Positions 1 to 6,890 of a DNA stretch of 54,574 nt are shown here, in pieces. The first letter of the stretch is position 1. Each line of letters opens with the position of its first letter. Origin of the DNA: Acidobacteriota bacterium. Its GTDB lineage: Bacteria; Acidobacteriota; Blastocatellia; Pyrinomonadales; Pyrinomonadaceae. Made by a program: the position numbers and the translations under genes. The stretch spans positions 1 through 54,574 of the forward strand of contig JAIVJM010000202.1 of NCBI GenBank assembly GCA_020199995.1. The letters run 5' to 3'. The notes under the pieces are model-generated. The model was not told the DNA's origin. It made no database searches and saw only the letters and a program-made list of their open reading frames with translations.

Positions 1-129
1 CTCGAAATACTTGCCCTGCCGCACATCGGCGATGCCGCCGTAGCCGAGCAGCTCGACCGAGTGCTGGATGGCCTTGCCCTGCGGGTCGAGCACGCCGGAT
101 TTAAGTGTCACGTAAACTTTTGCTTTCAA
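1..129 (-). CDS. purS: PurS, phosphoribosylformylglycinamidine synthase subunit (3' part lies off the window)
   Basis: PurS is the small subunit of the three-part FGAM synthase (PurS/PurQ/PurL), which makes formylglycinamidine ribonucleotide in de novo purine synthesis in the cytoplasm. The visible N-terminus reads MKAKVYVTLKSGVLDPQG, followed by KAIQHSVELLGYGG and DVRQGKY. These match the family signature of a beta-strand, the DPQG turn and the VRxGK strand. Only about 43 of the usual ~80 residues are in the window. The start chosen is a TTG at 127-129, with GGAG about eight bases upstream; no ATG is in frame. It lies 33 bases downstream of the deacylase gene and near purB, which fits a purine operon interrupted by an unrelated enzyme. 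Identity is confident; the start is an inference. Confidence 0.88.
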   Translation of the reverse strand, partial: MKAKVYVTLKSGVLDPQGKAIQHSVELLGYGGIADVRQGKYFE

Positions 130-162
130 CTCTTCGGCTCCGTTCTCGTTGTCCGTCTTATT

Positions 163-1854
163 CTACTTGACCTTGCCCGGCCCCCACAAAGCGCGCCCCG
201 GTCTGGCATTCGTGTGCTCGCCGTCGCGGAGCACCTGTGCGCCGTTGACGAAGACGTGGCGGACGCCCACCGCGTATTGGTGCGGCTTATCGAAGGTCGC
301 GCGGTCGGCTATCGTCGCGGGGTCGAAGACCACCACATCGGCGAACATCCCCGGCTTGAGGAAGCCCCGTTTTTCAAGGCCGAGGTTCGTCGCCGGGAGC
401 CCCGAAAGTCGCCGCACCGCTTCGGCGAGCGTGATGACTTTCTCTTCGCGCACGTAGCGCCCGAGAAGGCGCGCGAAGTTGCCGTAGGCGCGCGGGTGCG
501 GGTTCGACTTGAGGAACTGCCCTTCGGGGGCCATCGAAGCGGCGTCAGAGCCGAACGAGACCCACGGCTGTTTGAGCTGCTCGCGGATATTCTCTTCGGA
601 CATCAGGAAATAGACCGTGCCGACGCGCGAGCGGTCTTCGAGCACCAAATCCATCATCGTCTCGACCGGGTCGGTGCCGCGCATCCTTGAGACTTCGGCG
701 AGCGTCTTTCCCGTCAAAGGCTTGAGCTTTTCGGACTTGAAGCTGACGAGGATGACTTTCTCGGGCGAGCCGGCGGCCTGATACAAACTCTCCCACTCGT
801 CGGTGGGCGCGCGCATCGCGTCGCCGATCTTCCGGCGCTCGGCGGGGTCGGCGAGCCTCTTGAAGAGCGCCTCGTAACCCCCGCTCAGAGCCCACGGCGG
901 CATCGAGGCTTCCAGACCGGTCGCGCCCGCCGGGTAGGTGTACATGTCGGCGGTGATCTTGAGCCCTCGGCGCCGCGCGGCGTTGACCATCTCGATAACG
1001 CGCGCCATCTTCGGCCAGTTCTTCCGGCCCGATGCCTTGAGGTGATAAATCTCAGCCGGGAGCCCCGCCTCGCGGCTGATGCGGATCAGCTCCTCGACCG
1101 CCTCGACGAAGCGGTTGCCCTCGCTCCGCATGTGCGAGATGTATTTTCCTTTGTACCTCGCCGCGACCTTGCACATCTCGATCAACTCTTCCGTCCTCGC
1201 GTAAAACGCTGGCGCGTAGATGAGGGACGAGCCGATGCCGAGTGCCCCGGCCTCCATCTCGCGGCGGACGAGTTCGCGCATCTCTTCCAGCTGCGCCGGG
1301 GTGGGCTGCTTGTCTTCGAGGCCAATGACGTACTCCCTGATCGTCGTCGCGCCGACGAACGAGGCGACGTTCTGAGAGACGCCGCGGCGCTCCAGATAGG
1401 TGAGGTATTCCGAGAGCGTCGTCCACTCGATACGGAACTTGATGTCGCCCTGCTCCTCGACGAGGCGGCGCTTCATGCGCTCGTTGAGTGGCCCCATAGA
1501 TTCGCCCTCGCCGAAAATCTGCGTCGTCACGCCCTGCCGGATTTCTCCCTGCGAGCGCGGGTCAACGATGAGGGATTCGACCGACCACGAGAGCATGTTG
1601 ATGAAGCCGGGCGCGACGGCGAGGCCCCGCGCGTCAACACGCGCGCGCGCCCGCGAGCCGCGCAAATTCCCGATGGCCGCCACGCGGTCGCCGCGAATGC
1701 CGACATCCGCGCGCAAGGGCTTTCGGCCCGTCCCGTCGTAGACCATGCCGCCCTCGATGACGACGTCGAACTCCGCCGCGCTCCGCGTCTGCGCGAAGAG
1801 TGTCGTCGGCAGGAGCAGGAGGGCGAGGAACAGCGCGGCTATTCTTCTCAACAT
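163..1854 (-). CDS. Exported D-aminoacylase-like amidohydrolase
   Basis: This is an amidohydrolase-superfamily protein of the N-acyl-D-amino-acid deacylase / dihydroorotase-like group, about 563 residues. A hydrophobic N-terminus (residues 3-21, ending LFAQ) suggests Sec export. The N-terminal beta-sandwich begins at about residue 29 (DVVIEGGMVYDGTG). Later metal-site elements are visible: ISHMRSEG, EIYHLKASG and the Asp in SFGSDAAS. The usual first metal motif after the APGFID strand (HxH) is absent: the sequence is APGFINMLSWS (residues 81-91). The protein may therefore bind only one metal, as D-aminoacylases tend to rely on one site, or may act on a different substrate. The ATG at 1854 has AGAGGA upstream; an in-frame TTG lies nine codons earlier. 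It sits between purB (30 bases) and purS, although its function is not purine-related. Confidence 0.85.
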   Translation of the reverse strand: MLRRIAALFLALLLLPTTLFAQTRSAAEFDVVIEGGMVYDGTGRKPLRADVGIRGDRVAAIGNLRGSRARARVDARGLAVAPGFINMLSWSVESLIVDPRSQGEIRQGVTTQIFGEGESMGPLNERMKRRLVEEQGDIKFRIEWTTLSEYLTYLERRGVSQNVASFVGATTIREYVIGLEDKQPTPAQLEEMRELVRREMEAGALGIGSSLIYAPAFYARTEELIEMCKVAARYKGKYISHMRSEGNRFVEAVEELIRISREAGLPAEIYHLKASGRKNWPKMARVIEMVNAARRRGLKITADMYTYPAGATGLEASMPPWALSGGYEALFKRLADPAERRKIGDAMRAPTDEWESLYQAAGSPEKVILVSFKSEKLKPLTGKTLAEVSRMRGTDPVETMMDLVLEDRSRVGTVYFLMSEENIREQLKQPWVSFGSDAASMAPEGQFLKSNPHPRAYGNFARLLGRYVREEKVITLAEAVRRLSGLPATNLGLEKRGFLKPGMFADVVVFDPATIADRATFDKPHQYAVGVRHVFVNGAQVLRDGEHTNARPGRALWGPGKVK

Positions 1855-1884
1855 TAATCCGTTTCCTCTTTCGGGTTTCAACCG

Positions 1885-3192
1885 TTACCCTTTTTCCTCT
1901 GTCCCGAAGACGCGCGCGAAGACGACACCAACATTGCGCAGGTAGGTGTCGAGCGAGAAGACCTGCTCGACCTGCTCGGGCGAGAGTTTCCCCTTGATGT
2001 CTGTGTCGGCGAGGACGTGCGCGCGGAACTCGCCGCCCTCGTCCCACGTCCGCATGGCGTTGCGCTGCGCCCACTCGTAGGCCGTCTCGCGCGCGACCCC
2101 GGCGCGCGTCAGGGCGAGCAGGAGCTGGCCGCTGAAGACGAGTCCGCGCGTCAGCCGCAGGTTCTCCAACATGCGTTCGGGATAGACGACGAGGTTCTCG
2201 ATGAGCGACGTGGACTTGGCGAGCATATAGTCGAGGGCGATTGAAGAGTCCGGGAGGATGACGCGCTCGGCTGAAGAGTGCGAGATGTCGCGCTCGTGCC
2301 AGAGGGCGACGGATTCGAGGCCCGCCAACGCGTAGCCGCGCACGACGCGCGCCATGCCGCAGATGCGCTCCGACAAAATCGGGTTGCGCTTGTGCGGCAT
2401 CGCGGACGAACCCTTCTGCCCTTTTTTGAAACGCTCCTCGGCCTCGCGCACTTCGGTGCGCTGCCAGTGGCGGATTTGCAGCGCGAACTTTTCGAGCGAA
2501 GAGGCGACGATTGAGAGCGTCGTCAGATACTCGGCGTAGACGTCGCGCTGGATGATCTGCGTCGAGACGCGCGCAGGCGTCAGGCCGAGGCGCGCGCAGA
2601 CACGCTCTTCGACTTCCGGGTCGAGGTGCGCGAACGCGCCGACCGCGCCGCTGATCTTCCCCACGGCGACAGCCTCGCGCGCGCGCTCAAGACGCGCGCG
2701 GTTGCGCCGCATCTCGTCGAACCAGAGCGCGAAGGTGAGCCCGAACGAGGTCGGCTCGGCGTGGACGCCGTGCGTGCGCCCGATCTGCGGCGTCTCCCTG
2801 AACTCGACGGCGCGACGCTTGAGGACTTCCAAAAGCGCGTCCACCCTCCCGAGCAGCAGGCCGCACGCATCGCGCAGCAGCAGAGCGTTCGCCGTATCCA
2901 CCACGTCCGAGGAGGTCAAACCGTAATGGACGAAGCGCGCCGCCTCGCCGATTGACTCGGCGAGATTCGTCGTGAAGGCGATCACGTCGTGGTCGGTCGT
3001 CTTCTCGATCTCATTGATGCGCTCGACCGTGAAGGCGGCCTTGGCTGTAATCTCCTCGACCGCCTCGCGCGGAATCGTCCCCATCTCGGCGTGGACTTCG
3101 CAGACCGCGAGTTCGACTTCGAGCCACTTCTGAAACTTATTCTGCTCCGACCAGAGCGCGCCCATCTCGGGCAGTGTGTAGCGTTCAATCAT
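1885..3192 (-). CDS. purB: Adenylosuccinate lyase
   Basis: PurB cleaves SAICAR to AICAR and adenylosuccinate to AMP, both releasing fumarate, in purine synthesis. The 435-residue length is normal for the family. The fumarase/aspartase superfamily signature GSSAMPHKRNP is present, preceded by KKGQK. TTDHDV, GLTSSDVVDTAN and GRTHGVHAEP are the other conserved active-site blocks (the His in the GRTHG block and the Ser in the SSAMP loop). The start is set at MIERYTLPEM, the family N-terminus. The frame stays open 26 codons upstream, but that stretch is translated from the palindromic element at 3193-3279 and is unlikely to be coding. It is followed at 30 bases by the deacylase and then purS on the same strand. 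Confidence 0.97.
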   Translation of the reverse strand: MIERYTLPEMGALWSEQNKFQKWLEVELAVCEVHAEMGTIPREAVEEITAKAAFTVERINEIEKTTDHDVIAFTTNLAESIGEAARFVHYGLTSSDVVDTANALLLRDACGLLLGRVDALLEVLKRRAVEFRETPQIGRTHGVHAEPTSFGLTFALWFDEMRRNRARLERAREAVAVGKISGAVGAFAHLDPEVEERVCARLGLTPARVSTQIIQRDVYAEYLTTLSIVASSLEKFALQIRHWQRTEVREAEERFKKGQKGSSAMPHKRNPILSERICGMARVVRGYALAGLESVALWHERDISHSSAERVILPDSSIALDYMLAKSTSLIENLVVYPERMLENLRLTRGLVFSGQLLLALTRAGVARETAYEWAQRNAMRTWDEGGEFRAHVLADTDIKGKLSPEQVEQVFSLDTYLRNVGVVFARVFGTEEKG

Positions 3193-3279
3193 AAGTGATG
3201 AGTGATAAGTGATGAGTGATGAGTAATACGTGATGAGAAAGTCTTTGTCTTCCCTCTTATCACTTATCACTCATCACTG
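3193..3279. repeat. Heptad-word palindrome, GTGATGA/GTGATAA type
   Basis: The left arm (about 3194-3237) is a run of the words GTGATGA and GTGATAA. The right arm (about 3255-3279) is their reverse complement. The loop contains TTTGTCTTCC. The TGA stop of the upstream minus-strand lipoprotein gene (3274-3276) lies inside the right arm, and purB starts directly at the other edge. Confidence 0.85.
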
Positions 3280-3786
3280 TTTTAGCGTGTCCGAGCTGAC
3301 CGAGTAGCCCGCGAGGAGCCAGCGCCCTCCGCGTTCGAGCATGGTGAATTTTTCCGTCGCCTCGCCGCGCTCGAAGCGCGTGCGGTAGACGAGTTCGAGC
3401 GAGTGGCCGGAGAGCGGCGCGGCGGCGCTCTGCTGCTCGCGCCCCGTGTGGAGCGCGCGGCTCTCGACGCGGCCCAGGCGCTCGCGCACGCGCCCGAGCA
3501 TCCGCGCGTTCTCGTCGGCGCTGACGGCGGCGCGCCACTCCTCCGCCGCATCCTCGTAGACCTTCGCGTCCCGGCCCGCGGCGATGTCCTCCGTCACGCT
3601 CTCGACTGCCGCCTGCGCCGCAGGCGCAATCCCGCGCCGCTCGTCTACGGCGCAACCCGCGAGGAAGACAAAAGTAAAAAGGCAAAAGGCAAGAAGAGAG
3701 GCTTGAGGCTTGAGGCTTGAAGCTAGCGAAGACAAAGTGCTCTGACCAGCCTCCAGTCTCCAGCCTCCAGCCTCTCTTCTTTTCAT
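3274..3786 (-). CDS. Putative lipoprotein, DUF4019/DUF3887-like
   Basis: A 170-residue protein with a lipoprotein signal: hydrophobic LLAFCLFTFVFLAGC, with the lipobox Cys near residue 46, followed by an Ala-rich linker. The C-terminal ~110 residues read as a small alpha+beta domain (VYEDAAEEWRAAVS, RERLGRVESR, LVYRTRFERG, MLERGGRWLLAGYSV). This resembles DUF4019 or the NTF2-like DUF3887 domain, so function is unknown. The ATG at 3784-3786 overlaps the stop of the upstream hydrolase gene as ATGA, so the two are probably translationally coupled. The odd point is that the first ~35 codons, before the hydrophobic segment, are translated from a palindromic element (3691-3783). A TTG at the LSSLASS position is the only other plausible start. 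Its stop is also inside an element. Confidence 0.65.
   Translation of the reverse strand: MKRREAGGWRLEAGQSTLSSLASSLKPQASLLAFCLFTFVFLAGCAVDERRGIAPAAQAAVESVTEDIAAGRDAKVYEDAAEEWRAAVSADENARMLGRVRERLGRVESRALHTGREQQSAAAPLSGHSLELVYRTRFERGEATEKFTMLERGGRWLLAGYSVSSDTLKQ
3691..3783. repeat. Heptad-word palindrome, GGCTTGA/GGCTGGA type, read as protein
   Basis: Left arm 3692-3724 (GGCTTGA repeated three times); right arm about 3748-3782 (AGCCTCC-type words). On the minus strand the loop contains CTTTGTCTTCG, like that of the 3193 copy. It lies wholly inside the reading frame of the lipoprotein gene, encoding its pre-signal N-terminus. Confidence 0.8.
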
Positions 3787-4613
3787 AGCTCGATCCACGG
3801 CGTCGGCTCTTTGGGATGCGAGAGCGTGATTTTGGCGGTGGACTGAAAGAGCATGCCGCGCTCTTGGAGGGCGACCTCGGCGGTCAGCTTGGCGACGTGC
3901 GGGTTGTTGGCGCGCTGCGAGAGGTGCGCGAGGACGACGTGCTCGGCGGAGCCGTCGAAGCCGTCGCGCAGCCACACGGCCACGTCCTCGTTCGAGAGGT
4001 GGCCGGTGCGCGAAAGTATCCGCTGCTTGAGCTCCCACGGGTAGACGTCGCACGCCTTGAGCATGTCGCGGCTGTGGTTCGACTCGATGACGACCGCCGC
4101 GCAGCCCTTGAGATGCTCGGCGACTAAGGTTGTGATGCAGCCGAAGTCCATCAGCGTGGCGACGCAGACGCCGTCGTGGCGCGCCGTAAAGCCGAAGTTG
4201 TCGGCGGCGTCGTGCGGGACGGTGAAGGGGTGAAAATCTATCTCGCCGATGCGGAAGTCCTGGCTCGAAGAAATCTCCTCGGTGCGGTCGCGCAAAACTT
4301 CGGCGCGCTTGCGCGGCTCGTCCGAGGCCGAGGAGCCGTGGACGCGCTCGCGGATGTAGGCGTCGCGCGTCGCGCCGGAGATGTAGACGGGGCACTCAAG
4401 GCTCTTCAAGAGGACGCGCAGGCCGCCCGCGTGGTCGCCGTGCTCGTGCGTGATGATAACGCCGTCAAGCCGCGTCACGTCTTCGCCGACGAGCGCCAGC
4501 CGCCGCGCCGTCTCCTTCGCGCTGAGCCCCGCGTCCACGAGCACGCGCGTCTGCCCCGCGCAAATCAGCACGGCGTTGCCCGTCGAACCACTGCCCAGAA
4601 CGGTTAGTCTCAT
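3783..4613 (-). CDS. MBL-fold metallo-hydrolase, YycJ/WalJ family
   Basis: A 276-residue metallo-beta-lactamase-fold hydrolase. The N-terminus MRLTVLGSGSTGNAVLI is typical of the YycJ (WalJ) family, members of which are linked to exonuclease or cell-wall/DNA-related roles in Firmicutes. The metal motif THEHGDH (residues 55-61) is intact. Further ligands are likely in TVPHDA, LMDFG, SNHS and LAHLSQ. There is no signal peptide, so it is expected to be cytoplasmic. Its stop overlaps the next gene's ATG by four bases. The palindrome at 4622-4716 lies just upstream. The substrate cannot be read from the sequence. Confidence 0.88.
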   Translation of the reverse strand: MRLTVLGSGSTGNAVLICAGQTRVLVDAGLSAKETARRLALVGEDVTRLDGVIITHEHGDHAGGLRVLLKSLECPVYISGATRDAYIRERVHGSSASDEPRKRAEVLRDRTEEISSSQDFRIGEIDFHPFTVPHDAADNFGFTARHDGVCVATLMDFGCITTLVAEHLKGCAAVVIESNHSRDMLKACDVYPWELKQRILSRTGHLSNEDVAVWLRDGFDGSAEHVVLAHLSQRANNPHVAKLTAEVALQERGMLFQSTAKITLSHPKEPTPWIEL

Positions 4614-4621
4614 CTCTCGCC

Positions 4622-4716
4622 TAAAAGCCGTAAATCGTGAATGGAAAGACGTTGTATCTTATCAACTCACAACTCGATTCATTCTGACGATTTATGATTC
4701 ACGATTCACGGCTTTT
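4622..4716. repeat. Heptad-word palindrome, GTAAATC/GTGAATC type
   Basis: Left arm about 4623-4645 (AAAAGCC, then GTAAATC and GTGAATG words); right arm about 4687-4716 (TTATGATTCACGATTCACGG, then CTTTT). The A-run on the left and T-run on the right make it terminator-like in both directions. It fills the whole gap between the MBL hydrolase and the upstream minus-strand gene. Confidence 0.82.
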
Positions 4717-5218
4717 CATTGCTTGCGCTCTTCGTCCGCGCGCCAGACTGAGCCGTCGGCATATTCGACGCGCGTGAGCCGTACTCTGCGCGTGCCGCTG
4801 CTGAGGTGGCGCGTGCTCTCTTCCGGCTTGATGTGAATCTCTTTGACGAGCGTCTGCGTCTCGCCGGGAGTGATCTGCTGTTTGAGCTGGGTGGAGTAAC
4901 GCTTCGCCCCCTTCGACTCGTCGGGCTCGGCGAAGACGACCTCCCAGCCCACCGACCTGACAGCCTTCGCGCCCGTGTTCGGAGCGTGAGCCGCGCCCTG
5001 TACTTGAAGACGTAGGCCTTCCGGCGCTTGACCCGCACCGAACTGCCGGAACTGCCGCCGTCCACGATTTCGACCGGCGCGTAGCCTTCGTACTTCCAGT
5101 CGTCTGAGACGACCTCGATGCCGGGCGCGCTTGCCGAGACGTCCGTCTTTTGCGCGGCGACGGAGATCGCCAGCGCACACAGCAGGAGCGATGCTTTCAG
5201 CGCCGTTCTCGTTCTCAT
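4716..5218 (-). pseudogene. Secreted protein of unknown function, frameshifted
   Basis: Two overlapping frames make one gene. The first half begins MRTRTALKASLLLCALAIS (signal peptide, cut likely after VAAQ) and runs to KYRARLTL. The second half continues in another frame as NTGAKAVRSVGWEVVF to the TGA at 4716-4718. Joined, the C-terminal part reads as a beta-sandwich of the type that compares mean stresses in exported proteins (RLTLxNTGxKAVxSVxWE). Adding one base near 4979-4985 restores the frame. It is either a true single-base deletion or a consensus error; with five other lesions in the window the latter is likely. Function unknown. Confidence 0.6.
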
Positions 5219-5221
5219 TCC

Positions 5222-5290
5222 AGTTAATGACAGGCGACACGCCTACGTGTGAGAAGTAAGAACTGTTTTTCTCCCGTCACCCGTCACCGC
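5222..5290. repeat. Decayed heptad-word palindrome (half element)
   Basis: The right arm is clear (CCCGTCACCCGTCACCG followed by CTTTT) and the loop resembles the others (GTAAGAACTGTTTTTCTC). The left arm has degenerated; only GACAGGCGACACGCC remains. It sits between the M16 peptidase stop and the frameshifted gene's start. Confidence 0.5.
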
Positions 5291-5292
5291 TT

Positions 5293-6573
5293 TTAGACTT
5301 CCAGACGCGCGCGGTCAACCTTGAAGCCGTTGAGGTTGCCGAGCGCACCGAGGGCGAGCGCCTCCGTCCTGAAGTGCTCGCGCGCGAGGCGCAGCAGGTC
5401 TTCCGGCGTGACGGCCTCGATGCGCGCAATGATCTCGTCGGGCGGGATGCGCCGACCGTGGACGATCTCCTGCCGGGCGAGCGCCCCGGCGCGCGCGCTC
5501 GTGGATTCGAGCCCGAGCAGGATGGAGGCGATTGACTGATCCTTGACGAGCCGCAGCTCTTCCTCGCCGACGGGCTCGCGCCGCGCGGCGCGCAGCTCCG
5601 AGAGCGAGAGGTCGAGCACCTCGTCGAGCTGTTCGGGCGACGTGCCCGCGTAGATTTGGAAGAGCCCCGCGTCGGTGAAGTGGCTTCCGCCGGCTCCGAC
5701 CGAGTAGGCCAGTCCGCGCTCCTCGCGGACGCGCTGCCAGAGGCGCGACGAAGTGCCGCCGCCGATGATCGAGCCGAGCAGGCTCGCCGCGTAGCGGTCT
5801 TCGTGCCGCGACGAAGGCCACGGCGAGGCGAGCAGTAGGTGCGCCTGTTCCAGCTCGCGCTTGCGCTGGACGATGATCGGCGCGGCGTGCGCGGGCGGCT
5901 CCGTATTGTCTCCGTCCGCACCCGCAGCGGAGTCGGCCCCCCGCCGCTCGAAGGCGCGCCCGGCCAGCTCGACGAGCTGTTCGTGCGAGACGTTCCCGGC
6001 GGCGGCGATGACTAAGTTCCGCGGCGCGTAAGCCCCGGCGTGGAACTCGGCGGTGCACTCGTGGCCGAAGGACGAGACCGTCTCGGACGTGCCCTCGATG
6101 GGGCGTCCAAGCGGGTGGCCGGGGAAGTAGGCGGCGCTGAAGATTTCGGTCAAAAGCTCGTCCGGCGTGTCCTCGACCATCTTCATCTCTTCGATGATGA
6201 CGCGCTGCTCGCGGCGCAGTTCTTCTTCGTCGAAGCGGGGCCGGGCGAGCATGTCCGAGAGGAGGTCGAAGGCCGCGGGCAGGGCCGCGTCCACGACCTT
6301 GAGGGCAAAGCCGGTCTGCTCGTGCGTGGTGTAGGCGTCGAAGTGGCCGCCGAGGCGGTCGCTCTCGACCGCGATGTCGAGCGCCGTGCGCCGCTCGGTG
6401 CCCTTGAAGACGGCGTGCTCGATGAAGTGGCAGATACCGTTCATGGCGGGCGACTCGTGGCGCGAGCCGCGCTTGACCCAGATGCCGACGGTCGCGGAGC
6501 GCAAGAGCGGCATGTGCTCGGTCAGAACGGTCAAACCGTTCGGGAACCTTGTGACCTGAACCTGTTCAGCCAT
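5293..6573 (-). CDS. M16 family zinc peptidase
   Basis: A 426-residue insulinase/mitochondrial-processing-peptidase family protein. The inverted zinc motif HxxEH is present as HFIEH (residues 49-53), and the downstream glutamate is in VIIEEM. The family blocks FPNGLTVLTE, GSRHESPAMNG, HFDAYTTHEQTGF and YSVGAGGSHFTDAGLFQIY are all visible. The second, inactive half carries the usual substrate-binding architecture. There is no obvious signal peptide. The start was placed at MAEQVQVTRFPNG, the family N-terminus. A GTG 20 codons upstream is in frame and cannot be excluded, because neither start has a good Shine-Dalgarno. It is divergent from the barrel gene at 6891. Confidence 0.92.
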   Translation of the reverse strand: MAEQVQVTRFPNGLTVLTEHMPLLRSATVGIWVKRGSRHESPAMNGICHFIEHAVFKGTERRTALDIAVESDRLGGHFDAYTTHEQTGFALKVVDAALPAAFDLLSDMLARPRFDEEELRREQRVIIEEMKMVEDTPDELLTEIFSAAYFPGHPLGRPIEGTSETVSSFGHECTAEFHAGAYAPRNLVIAAAGNVSHEQLVELAGRAFERRGADSAAGADGDNTEPPAHAAPIIVQRKRELEQAHLLLASPWPSSRHEDRYAASLLGSIIGGGTSSRLWQRVREERGLAYSVGAGGSHFTDAGLFQIYAGTSPEQLDEVLDLSLSELRAARREPVGEEELRLVKDQSIASILLGLESTSARAGALARQEIVHGRRIPPDEIIARIEAVTPEDLLRLAREHFRTEALALGALGNLNGFKVDRARLEV

Positions 6574-6890
6574 CTCCGGAAAAGCTTCTGTGGAAATGCC
6601 TCTCGGCTGGGGCGAAGAGCTTTTTTGCAGCACTTCGCGTGCTTGAAGGAAAATGCACTCTCCGCACGGAAGCGGTTTTGGACACTAGAGTTTATTCCCG
6701 ACGGGTCGTTCAAAACGACGCCGGATTTTACCGAAAGCGCGCGAAGCTCTTTCGACCCTCGCCCGGACGCCGCCCTGGACACAGTGAGAATGAAGGGTTC
6801 GCTTTTCCAGAACCCCTCGGCGCGACCGCGAGAGAGAGTCGCCGGCGTGGCTGCTTTCCAAATAGGGGGCGGCCCGGAGGTTTTGCCGCA
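6574..6890. other. Divergent intergenic region
   Basis: 317 bases between the divergent M16 peptidase and barrel-protein genes, so promoters for both should lie here. No confident -35/-10 pair could be named on either strand. A good ribosome-binding site (CGGAGG, 6875-6880) precedes the plus-strand ATG. No repeat, hairpin or small ORF with support is seen. Confidence 0.5.

Noticed and set aside
4716-5218. Programmed frameshift instead of damage
   Set aside because: No slippery heptamer or downstream pseudoknot is seen at the break, and other genes in the window show unrelated frame breaks.
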